Shown: positions 50,648-60,645 of the stretch, piece by piece | Numbering within the stretch: the first letter of the stretch is position 1 | Layout of the letters: every line of letters begins with the position of its first letter | From: Spirodela intermedia | Lineage: Eukaryota > Streptophyta > Magnoliopsida > Alismatales > Araceae | Length of the DNA stretch: 64,000 bases | Reading direction: 5' to 3' | Assembly: GCA_902729315.2 (NCBI GenBank) | Contig: LR746264.1 | Coordinates: 64,501-128,500, forward strand | The notes under the pieces: generated by a model | What the model was told of the DNA's origin: nothing | What the model saw: only the letters and a program-made list of their open reading frames with translations | Database searches by the model: none | Made by a program: the position numbers and the translations under genes

Positions 50648-51781
50648 TTAGGCGCCCCCAATGCTGCCGAGCCAGAAGAAGAGAGGGAACTGGGCGACGG
50701 CCATTAACAGGAGGAGGTAGTGGTGCCGGCTTGAGTGCTTCTCATAGGTTCTCATCTCCGTGAAGAGGACCCTCTTCATGGTCTTGACCAGGAAGACTCC
50801 CATACACAGGCACATCCAGGGCATCAGGAAGTAGTAGGAATAGCGCCACAGGATCCTCCCAAAGATGGCGAGGGATATGCCAGTGAAGGCGTACCCGCCA
50901 TACGAGAACATGTCCAGCAGCGGCGCCTCCCCGCTGCCCATTGAGTACAGAAGCCCCTTCAGCAGCACAAACTGCAGCACCCAGCCGATCAGACCCCGGG
51001 TGAACTGCATGCTCAATGCTTCAGGGCTAAACCTGAAGGAAACCCAGAGCGGAAAACGGTCAGGACATACCCAAATATTACATTCTGCAAGCTGATGATG
51101 CTGATGATAAATCCAGGGTGGGTCAATGAACAGCTTACTTTCCGAGAAGGCCCAGTGTGAAGCCTGCGAGAACTACATAGGTCCCAAAGGACATCAAAGG
51201 TATGTATAAATCTGGGGCATTGATATCGTAGATAGGGGGTTTGTACGACAGTCTACCCGCAACAGGCTCGCTTATCCTAGTCCAATGCCCCTGGAGGAGG
51301 AAAGGGTCCCGAGGCATTAAGCCATGGATTAAAAGGAGGTACTCGTGTCAACAAAAAAGGACAAACTGGCCATTGGAGTTGGAGAGATTACCCTGTGAAG
51401 GAAAGGAAACAAGACCACCTTCAGCTTGTTCTTCACGTACTGGTCGTTCACTTGAAAATAGTACTGAGGATTCGAGAAATATCTGCTGATCTGTAGGGAT
51501 GAACAACAGGCATACGTTCAAAGCTCTGAAGAATGCCAACTAGACTGGTATGTCTTAACAATCTGAGGAAAGCACGGCAAAACCATGGGTGTATTCCGTA
51601 CATTGCTTTGCATGAATTCGGAGCTCGATCCAAAGAATTTCTCACCGTACGCCCCCAGCCCAGTTCGAATTAACCCCGGACCTGCCGTGTAGAACGCATT
51701 CCCAAACGGGTTCTGCTGTGACTGAGGGTTCAGCGGCGGCATCCCTTGCATTCCGGGTCGAGTCCCAGGGTTGTCGTACAT
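50648..51781 (-). CDS. YIF1: YIF1-family ER/Golgi membrane protein (271 aa)
   Basis: Four exons: 51602-51781, 51392-51490, 51139-51290 and 50648-51032 (816 nt). YIF1 pairs with YIP1-type proteins and takes part in COPII vesicle traffic between ER and Golgi. The N-terminus is cytosolic and Pro/Gln/Asn-rich ([20 protein letters not shown]). The family core follows: [57 protein letters not shown] and [20 protein letters not shown]. Several hydrophobic segments, likely five membrane spans, make up the second half: [54 protein letters not shown] and [18 protein letters not shown]. The start codon directly follows TTTCTAGCC, which looks like a splice acceptor in the 5' UTR, so a non-coding leader exon farther upstream is likely. 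Confidence 0.92.
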
Positions 51782-52178
51782 GGCTAGAAACAATCACGTA
51801 AAGAGGAATCCGTCAGATGAGTACAGCCTAGAGATGCAAGAACAAGTTAGCGTGCATATTCACAGGCATGATCACAACAAAAGACCAAATATGGCAACCC
51901 CCAAAGAGGGTGGTCCCTTCACACATCTCTATCATGGCAACACGGGAGAGGAGGGCAAGGTCCTACCTGAGACGAACAAAATTGAGTCTGGCTCGAGACT
52001 CCGATGAAAATTATGATTCGCACAAGCCTATTTCGTTCATCAAATTCAATGAAAGGCCCAAAAGTAATTCACCCTTGTAGCTTTAAAATAAAAATATTTA
52101 CATCTAAATAAAACAGCCTCAAAAGCTCCATTCCCATGGTTGATATGCTGGTTCTTAGAAGTAAGTTTAGACCCGACA

Positions 52179-52184
<6 letters not shown>

Positions 52185-52223
<39 letters not shown>
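52185..52223. repeat. (CT)n microsatellite
   Basis: C run followed by a perfect CT run, about 400 bp upstream of the YIF1 start codon. Confidence 0.9.
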
Positions 52224-52227
<4 letters not shown>

Positions 52228-53121
52228 CGAGTGATCATTTCACCGAGAGAGAAGCATTCTCCCTTGGTAAAAGAAAATTTCCTAATCATGGTGTAAACAA
52301 GAGCTAAAGTACACCAGTCATTGATATTCTTTGTTCTGCATGGAACATCTCAAGGCCAAGAACATATGTGGGGAGGGTGTACTTCAATGGTAACATATTG
52401 ATATCTAATTCTGAGCATCTAAAGTATGACAAAGGTGAACAGATATGAGGAAAGGCTAAGAGAAATTAGATGCAACAACAATAAATGGGGCCTTCCACAT
52501 CAGCAGGAGTTTAGTCTTAAGCAATACTAGACTGCAATTTTGGGGAAAATAGACAAATAAATAAATGAAGGAAAAAACAATCAAGATCGTGCAATTTCTT
52601 CTCCTCCTTTGGAGAAATTTTCCACGCCAATAAGATTTCACAGTAGATGGATGGTACACGCCAAAACCGAAAATCTAATTTCTCCTAAAAATGCATGCCT
52701 TGTAATATATAATCAATGCACCGGTAGACTTTCCTGTAAGATTGGCACTAAAGATTACCCAATTGGCAACAATCGTGATTACCCATTGCGATTTGGTTGA
52801 TTAAACATCAAACCTAGCATTTCAAAATGGTGCTAGAATCCAGTAGACTATTGTGAACTGTATTTTCATTTAACTGTCCGGGATGTTATTCATACGTGCA
52901 GCAGTCATTTGGCAAACGAACTGCATGTTCCCACGAAATGGTCAAAGTGAAAAAAATAATGTTCAAATAAAATCATAAAATAAATCCAGTGTTCATCTAA
53001 GATCTGAATCTTAAAAGAAACACGCAACCCAAAGATTCCTCAAAGGGTACTTGTACAACTAGAGGGTATAAATAAGATCTTTCATTTTTCTCAACGGCAT
53101 CATCTTGTTCTTATTCATAAT

Positions 53122-53355
53122 TTATCTGATAATTTCTCTGACATAACCCACAAAACCGTCCACGCCTCTTTTATATTTGTCATTATGCTGATCATCATCT
53201 AGCATATATCCCTTGGAGGGGAAGCCTTTCAAACACGTTAAAAACATTACTTCAACTTTGGCAAACTGTTGTTCTTCTAGGAATCCAGGTACAGATCCAG
53301 CAATCGTTTGGTTGACTGAGAAATAAGGATCGAACACATCCTTCTCGGGGAATGC
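53122..53355 (-). other. Orphan open frame, possible gene fragment
   Basis: Without its first codon (a GTG directly after an in-frame TAA) the frame reads AFPEKDVFDPYFSVNQ, GFLEEQQFAKVEVMFLTCLK, GFPSKGYMLDDDQHNDKYKR, GVDGFVGYVREIIR. The composition looks protein-like, with balanced charged and aromatic residues and no low complexity, but I do not recognise the family. No ATG start or partner exon was found. It may be one exon of an unknown gene, a captured fragment, or chance. It ends right where similarity to the CHCH locus begins. Confidence 0.25.
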
Positions 53356-53365
53356 CACTTATCCA

Positions 53366-53766
53366 ACTAAATGCTAAAGATCAACACAGTCGGATGATCA
53401 ACCTCGAAGGGGAAACCTGATTGAAAAGAATAAACTAGGGGCTTTACATAAAACCAATCCAGTGGTACTAAGAACACTATAGAACCAAAACTAGCAACCA
53501 AATTTGCAAGCAACGAGGAATTCCATTGGTGAAACGGAAATCCAAAGAAGCAAGGCCTGCGTTTATGTATGATAAAAGGGCTTCCAAAAAATGCCGTTAA
53601 AAATTCCAGTCCGACGGCTAGCAAAAATTGAACACGTCTGGTTACCTGGTTGAGGACTGCACACTGCGGAAGCGTGAGGAACTGCACGGGGAGCAGGATA
53701 ACCTGCACGATGGAGACGTCGACAGCATGAGAGAATCTCGAACATACATCGAATGCACATTCGCAT

Positions 53767-53840
<74 letters not shown>

Positions 53841-54560
53841 TCGATGCACTCGTAATGGCCGGATTAATTTAGCAACAGCTATTGTCAATCAATGGCGAAA
53901 CACATAACCGGTTCCAGCACCGCGATCCTCGTGGAAAGCAATCAAAGGACAAATAGCAGCTACAGAGACCGCCAGATGAAACCCTTCCGAGTGAGAGTCG
54001 TCCCTCTCATCGGCTAGAGAGAGGGACAAACGTTCGCGAAACGCAGAACAAAAGTCGTACTCTCCAATTTCACACGTTCAGGAGAAAAGATGCGGCACAA
54101 ATGAAAATCGACGATTGACCAATCGCTCAAGACCCCCGAACTTCAAGGAATACCCAACATCGCCGAAGAAAACTAGAGATGAGATATCAGGAAGATCTCA
54201 ACAAAGAAAACCAGACGTGACCCACGAAACAGAAGAGCCTGGCGAAGAGGGCGCTCCCTTAAAGGCCAATCACCGACGGGGAGGGGGGGGGAGCGACCGA
54301 TACCCTACGCCCCCAAGAAAAACTCCAACCCTAACGCCGCGCGAAGAAAAGTGTCAACGCTAATCGGGTAACCCCCAAAGGATCAGACAGAGGGAAGAGA
54401 AAGGTGAACGTTTTTTCGTCGACAAACCGGAGCAGCGGCGGTCGCTGGGGTGATTGACGACGAGGACGACAACGACGACGACGGAGGTAGAGATGGGTGC
54501 GGAATCCGGCTGCAGTTGACGCGCCAAAGATCAGGTGCCAAAGGGCTGCGCCCAAGGAGC
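53366..54560 (-). pseudogene. Partial, start-less duplicate of the CHCH gene 5' half
   Basis: A second copy of exons 1-2 and flanks of the CHCH gene at 47.5-49.8 kb. Exon-2 copy: 53646-53702, 57 nt, with intact acceptor (GTGCAG|GTTATCC) and donor (CAACCAG|GTAACC), reading GYPAPRAVPHASAVCSPQP against GRPAPRAAPRAAPVRSPSQP in the parent, one codon shorter and still in frame. Matching intron bases include TCCAGTC(T/C)GAC and (G/A)TC(A/G)ACACAGT(T/C)(A/G)GATGA. The exon-1 copy lies near 54428-54448, but CAGCGACCGCCGCTGCTCCG replaces the ATGCCCCGCCGG stretch, so the start codon is gone. No copy of exons 3-5 (CX9C domains) was found. It cannot make the parent protein, but its splice sites could serve as leader exons for YIF1 downstream. 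Confidence 0.7.
53767..53838. repeat. (GA)n microsatellite, ~70 bp
   Basis: The longest perfect dinucleotide run in the window, 65 bp upstream of the exon-2 copy, absent at the same place in the parent locus. It reads (CT)n on the duplicate's coding strand. Confidence 0.95.
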
Positions 54561-56091
54561 TTCTCCTCTCCCGGTGCACGAAAGCCTGCGTCCTCTTCTG
54601 TCTCCTAGGCGCATAAAAGCCAGACTATGTACTTGGGGGAAGGGTTCTTTGAAGCTTCGACAGGGACCTCAATCAACTAGACGCGGACCGGTTTCTTACG
54701 GGGCCGCCCACTGCTCGAAATCCAGAAAGAGACCAACTTATTTCTGATTTTTCGGTGTGATTAATGATGCGAGGGTTTCTTCCCCTCGAGGGCTTAGAAG
54801 ATTGGACGCTACCGGACTCGGAGGTGACGACGGCGCAGCATTGCCCGATCAATTTATACGTAGTCAAAGCGGATCAGCGCTAGTCAACGCCGCAGCCAAT
54901 CTGGCGTGACCTAAACTAGGTCTAACCAAGTCAGAGTATGATCATCGTCTGTACTCGACGGCAAGCTCTTCTCGTCGCGACTGGATTTAGCCCTCTGTAT
55001 TCGTCCGAAATTGAAGAAAAGCAGCCAGTCCCCGGAGTGCCGGAAATTAGAATAATCAAAAATCTCGAACAAGAAAGGCCATAAATGGAAAGGTCAGCGC
55101 GGGCTCATCATCACCTCGCTCGCTCGCCGTTGGCGGTGCCGCCGTTGCTCGTCCTCTGAGCCCCGGAAATACTCGCAAGGGAGTTCGTTGCAGAATAATT
55201 CATCAGGTTATATGATGGGCCGATATTTAATAACGGGCTGGCCCGATAGCAAGGACGGGGCCCTCTCTTAATGGAAGATTGTTTTGGAAGTTTCAAGTGG
55301 GCCCCACGAGGATGGCCCCCAGAAGCCACGAATCTACGCCGTCCGATGGGAGAGTCCTCGAGATGGGAACTGGATTTGGGGGGGACCGCCACTTATCTGA
55401 TGCAGGCGGGCAGTCGGTGATCGGATCCGACGCTGGATCGCCACGTCACGTTCCAGCTGATTCTAATTATCCATATTTTCGGACTTTGATGGGACCACCT
55501 GGGGACGGAGGACACGAAATGGCCATTCCAGCCCCTCGGATGGCGATCGGACGGCAAAAAGCACATCCACGTATCTGATAGAATCCGCGGGACCACTCTC
55601 GGAGGCCTCTCCATCGGACGGTCGTAATCGATGGACGGCTCGTGATGGACGGGCCCCAGTTACATGTCATCCTGGCTCCTTTATCCCGATCAATCGACCT
55701 GGAAAATCCGCGCACTTGCCTTTGAAAAAAACGAAAAAAAAGAAAAAAGAAGGAAGAAAGACGGAAACTTTTTTTTAAAAGGAGGAAATTTTCGCCGGCC
55801 TGCTCGCCCGCCTCTCGGCGAGTGTGGAGGGGATTCGCAGGGGAGATTCCCAAATCCGTTCTCCCTGCTAGGGTTAGGGTTTTGTCCTGGGCTCTGTCCT
55901 TCTTCTACCCTTCCCCGTGCCCGTTCCCCTTGGCAGCTGATCTGGGTCCGGCGAGGGGGTTTGCAGGTTTCCGAGCTCGTTGGGGTTTATGAGGTCCTGA
56001 GGGTCCGTGGCATAATGAGCCTAGGGTTAGCTTTGGCGTTCCGCTGCGCGCGAAGGATTCCCATCGACCGGTGGTCTGTTTAGACGTGGAG
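54561..56091. other. Intergenic region and GATA gene promoter/leader
   Basis: No gene recognised. The last ~250 bp before the GATA start codon contain an A-rich stretch (55728-55790), a telo-box and GC-rich leader-like sequence. Confidence 0.5.
55874..55882 (+). promoter_or_regulatory. Telo-box (TTAGGGTTT)
   Basis: Within GCTAGGGTTAGGGTTTTG, the reverse complement of AAACCCTAA, about 210 bp upstream of the TIFY-GATA start codon. Telo-boxes near plant transcription starts bind TRB/Myb-type factors and are common in growth-related genes. The role here is inferred from position only. Confidence 0.45.
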
Positions 56092-58272
56092 ATGTCCGAG
56101 GCGAGCCATCAGGAGCACCCGCAGCCAATGTACGGCCACGAGGCGGGGGTCGGCGGCGTGGAGCAGCGAGCGAAGAGCATACCTATCCGGATCGACGACG
56201 GTGATGGGGGCGGTGTGATGGAGGACGCCGTGGCGGGTGGCTGGGGTAGCGGGGATAAGATGGACGGTGTGATGGTGGAGGTGCCGCAGGACCATGAGCA
56301 CTATGCGGACGCGGTGGACGCCTCCATGCCTCTGACAAGCCAAACCTCGAACCAGCTCACGCTATTGTTCCAGGGGGAGGCCTACGTCTTCGATTCGGTC
56401 ACGCCTGAGAAGGTTGGTTCACTCAGTGGCCTCCTGTTACTGTTCTTGAGCATCTCTACAACGCTAACGGCTATTGTTAAAAAATTCTTCCTCCTCCCCT
56501 ATTTCGTGGTTTTCTTGGTTGCTTTCCGAAAATGTTCGATTTTTGAGTGTAAATGTCAAATAAGAGCACGTGGTTATGCTCGATGTGTACCTAAAAATCG
56601 CCAAATGAGCTCTCTGCTTCTGGGGCCGTCATCTTATGCTGCTTCGAGAGATCAGAGCTTCGGGCCTCTTTGTTTTGGTAAATCTTTTCGCTCCAATTTT
56701 TATGGAAATATAATCCCTTTTGAAAATCCTGTTTCGGATTACCATTCCTTTTGTCGCTGCATTATTTTTACGACTATTGGTAGGTGAAGTATCCACTGCA
56801 ATACAGAACCAATCCCTGCATCATCTGGGTTGATTCGATCGATGAACTTTGGACAACTCTCTTGCTATTGACTTTGGGAAAAACCCACTCACCCCTTTCC
56901 GTTGTCATTCCCATTCGGTTGCGCCAACAGTTTGCTTGCTCACCATATGTTGCCAGAATAAATTGAAATATATCTAAGATAGCTAGAGCTGACATGGTTC
57001 AGTATGGCGAAATGAATCGACGACCAAGATACGGATTTACTCGGGGATCCTATGAAGTTTCTCGTTGAAGAAATGTTGACTATTGCGCCTTCCAGAATGT
57101 TGGTGTGGATCATGATGCAGCGAGATTAGAGTTCTGGTTTATTTATGTCCAATCCCTTTCCACCTTTTCAACACCTCCGTTGCAATTTTGTATAGCTTTG
57201 GTTTAAAATTGTAACTCGCAACCTCTGATGATATGGAAACACTGTGTTCGAACTAGCTTAGGGTTGCAATTTTGTGGGTAGATCGTGGGTGTGGTTATAT
57301 CTAGGACATGACAGGTTTGCCCATCGCAAAAAAGAAAAACCTGACTTAAAAGTATTAAAAGAAAAGGGTAAAATATAATATTTTAATAAATTTTATCTTC
57401 TTGCAGTTTGTCGCTTATGCTGGTTAATTTTTTTCATTTCTACTCTTTGTGCGATGTTTACCTCTCTTTCTCATCTAGATATACCTTCCTAAAAAGTCAA
57501 CCCCGGCATAATTCCACGATGCTATCCATCATCTTTTAACACGTGCGTGATTTAGGTGCAAGCCGTAATGTTGCTTTTGGGAGGATGTGAAGTCCCAACA
57601 ACTGGAGGCACCATGGCGCTCCAATGTCAGCCGGAAAACAGGGTATTACATTCAAAGTAACAGGGTTTGTCTTGGCAGCTCTAGACTTGCTCTGTCTCTT
57701 ATAAGTTTCGTTTGTCGGTCAGTAGGGATTGGATGATATCTTGCGACGCACAAATATTCCAGCAAAACGCGTTGCTTCGTTGATTAGGTTCCGTGAGAAG
57801 AGAAAGGAGCGGTGTTTTGATAAGAAAATTCGATATAATGTCCGAAAGGAAGTGGCTCTCAGGTAATATTTTGGTCAGTGACAGCTTCAAGTTTCATGGC
57901 TATGTAATTTAGTTTGCTAGAATCACATTCAAACATCCACCATGAGTTACCACGTCTGTATCAGATGATAGTAATGTTGTGCGATTGCATTTTCAAAGAA
58001 GAAGAAAAAAAAACTGTATAACAGTAGAACCATGATACACTTTACGATGCAACTGTGAGTTTACACGCTGAATACCAACGGCATTTTTCTGATCCTTTCT
58101 GCTTCTCTTCCAGCCGCTCCGATCCCTTATTCTGTGATCAAGTTTACTCTGTATGTTGTTCATAACTAAAGTTTGATTTCTTCTGAAGTATGGTTAGTGT
58201 TAAGAGTATATACAAAGATCAAGAACGATGTGAGCCTAAATTGGCCCGTGTTTCTCGCTTGAATGTAGATAC

Positions 58273-58326
<54 letters not shown>

Positions 58327-59001
58327 ATATTACCATGTAATATAGGACACTTAACCAATGCTTATTACCTTTTCTCTTCACTAAAGTGTATCACTGGTCG
58401 TGGGCACGGCGTGTTTTTTTTTTTTTTTCTTTTCCTTGCCAATGGTAGAAGGTTGGAATTTTGATTGGAAATCGATGTTTCTTCACCTGGTATTCTTGCA
58501 AGGCCGCCATCAGGATAACTGGTGCAAATTAATTTTTAGTTCATTTCAAATGTCTGCTGAACGGGATACGAAAACAACTGTCTGGATGAAAGCATTTTTC
58601 CTGAAATATCAGCGATTTTCTGGTTATTCATTTGAATTCTCTTCTTGAGAATGGGACAGGAAAGTAGTACGTGATAAAAATGCAAGTAGACTGGTGGAAA
58701 ACCAGTCGAGAAGAAGGAATTGAAATGCCAGCTTGAACCCTTATCAATTGTTCCTTGTGTTCGTTTCTATTTTTCTGTATACAATCCTCGCTAAAGGAAA
58801 TAATTTGTTGTTGTACATTATCTCATTATTTCATGCTGTTACAGTCACTGTTACTTTTAATATATACGTGACTTTTAGGATGCAGCGTAGGAAGGGACAG
58901 TTTGCTGGGAAGGCGAATCCTCAGGAGGGAACAGCAGCTTCTTCTAGTTCTGATCCTGCTCAGAGCTCAAACAGCGAGGCTCTTCGAGAAACAAAGTCTC
59001 T

Positions 59002-59039
<38 letters not shown>

Positions 59040-60260
59040 CTCGTCATCATTCTCAAGGCTGTCCTAATTTATCACACTTTGAACGTTTGGAATTTTTCCT
59101 TTGCCTTGTGTCCTTGATAATTATTCTTTAATTAATGCAGATGTCAGAACTGCGGCATCAGTGAGAAAGCAACGCCTGCGATGCGCCGTGGACCTGCAGG
59201 GCCTCGGTCGTTGTGTAATGCGTGTGGATTGATGTGGGCTAATAAGGTTGGTATGTGCTGTCGCAGTGCACACCCAGATCCCAGTGCCATCAAAGTCAAT
59301 TCTTCAATCACCCATGTTTTTCTCTTGGGTTTAGTTCTCCCGACAGTCAAAGTGATATAATGAATACTCGGGCTGGAACCGTTGACCCACCCTCAGGATC
59401 CTTTTCCTGAATAGGAGAGGCCGTCATTCTTTTCCCAAGAATTGCCTCCAATATTTCGGTCTGAAGTGATTGTGAGAATACTCTTGCTGACAAGTAATGT
59501 TTCTTTTTGTTTAGTCCTTGAGACGTCCCATACTTTCCTAAAACTGAAAAAACTGTTCATCTGGTCTTCTTCAATGAGATATATGTAGAGAGCTCGACGG
59601 TGACATACTCTTTTTTTGACCAAGTGATGAAACTATGATGTGAGATTATTGGTGTCTAGTCCATTTCCCAGGTAGCTCCTTCTCGATTCATCTTTACCCG
59701 TTGACTTGGACCGGCCTCTCCATTAATTCTGCCCCTCATGTCGGCAATATTATGAGTGATCGCCGATCGTAGTCAAAACCCTGTCGGGTCGAGCTCCATA
59801 GATTTCACCCGGCTGATGAATTTTTCAGGGCACTCTGCGGAGTCCTATGCGGGCCAGTAAGACGGCAGCCCAGAGTTCAGCGCTGTCGGTCGAACAGGTA
59901 TGTCGCCCCTCCCTCCCTCCTCTTGGTGGTACTGTGGCGCCTTACTACTTCATCTGGGGTTGATCGATCTGTGGCTATTTCCGTGATCGACCGAGCTCCT
60001 TCCGCAGGGCGGCGAGAGCAATGACGTGGGCACGGGTCGTGATAACAAGGCGCTCATCGTCGTGGCCAATGATCATAACTCGATGGCGACCACCGCCGGC
60101 GTGTGAGTGCCGGGCTGCAGGATGCTTGTAGATTAAATAAATGCGATTGACCCTGCCGTCGGATGATGCGATTGGTGCTGCGTGCAGGTCAGCGGAGGGG
60201 ATCCCCGCCGAGTTGCAGAAGGAGGAATTGATAGACGAAGACGTGAAGACGAGATTGTGA
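56092..60260 (+). CDS. TIFY-CCT-GATA transcription factor (334 aa)
   Basis: Eight exons: 56092-56412, 57556-57642, 57726-57862, 58879-58995, 59141-59246, 59829-59897, 60008-60102 and 60188-60260 (1005 nt). Order: acidic Gly-rich N-terminus ([19 protein letters not shown]), TIFY motif (~87-122, [20 protein letters not shown] then [14 protein letters not shown]), CCT domain (~137-182, [20 protein letters not shown]), and a GATA finger of CX2CX20CX2C type: C222, C225, C246 and C249 in [12 protein letters not shown] and [17 protein letters not shown]. This is the ZML/ZIM-like GATA group, whose TIFY part allows protein pairing and whose finger binds GATA-type sites in the nucleus. The first ATG after an in-frame stop-free GTG is used. 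The intron-4 donor (AAA|GTCTCT) is weak and followed by a CT repeat. A paralogue starts at the right edge. Confidence 0.92.
58276..58322. repeat. (AT)n microsatellite in GATA intron 3
   Basis: Perfect AT run of about 46 bp inside the 1-kb intron between the CCT exon and the next exon. Confidence 0.95.
59005..59036. repeat. (CT)n microsatellite at the GATA intron-4 donor
   Basis: The CT run starts nine bases after the GT of intron 4. Read in the exon-4 frame it codes Ser-Leu repeats and stays open until a stop at 59129-59131. Confidence 0.9.
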
Positions 60261-60645
60261 GGGGAGGGAAGTCCACTGGCATAGTGGGCTTCTTCTGCGA
60301 CAGTTAACTCATCATTTGACCTCGCTAGCGGGAGGATAGAGGAGACTGGGAGCCCAGACGCTCGCCCGTCTGGAGGGGAGTTGCCGGCGATGTACATCAT
60401 CACGTCAGCCAAGGCCTGACGGTGTGAATTCTAATGTGGTATGAATGTGAAAAATAATGGGCATTCACTAGACCCCCCTTCTCTCTCTCTCTCTCTCTCT
60501 CTCTCTGGATTTCCTGTCTCATACATAACAAGTGTCGTACTGATACTGATTTCATGGCCCGTTGCCCATGAAATTTATGCCTCGATTTCGTGGTGTAAAG
60601 CGAGAGAATGAGGAAGGGAGAGCAGGGGATGTGGTTGATGATCAA
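60261..60645. other. Convergent spacer between GATA and PPR genes, with (CT)n
   Basis: Holds the 3' ends of both genes and a CT run at 60479-60506. No other gene was recognised. Confidence 0.6.

Larger units (their letters stand above)
51782..53365. other. YIF1 upstream/5' UTR intron region
   Basis: AT-rich sequence with a CT microsatellite and one unexplained open frame (see 53122-53355). No other gene was recognised. If the acceptor before the YIF1 start codon is real, much of this is a leader intron. Confidence 0.45.
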
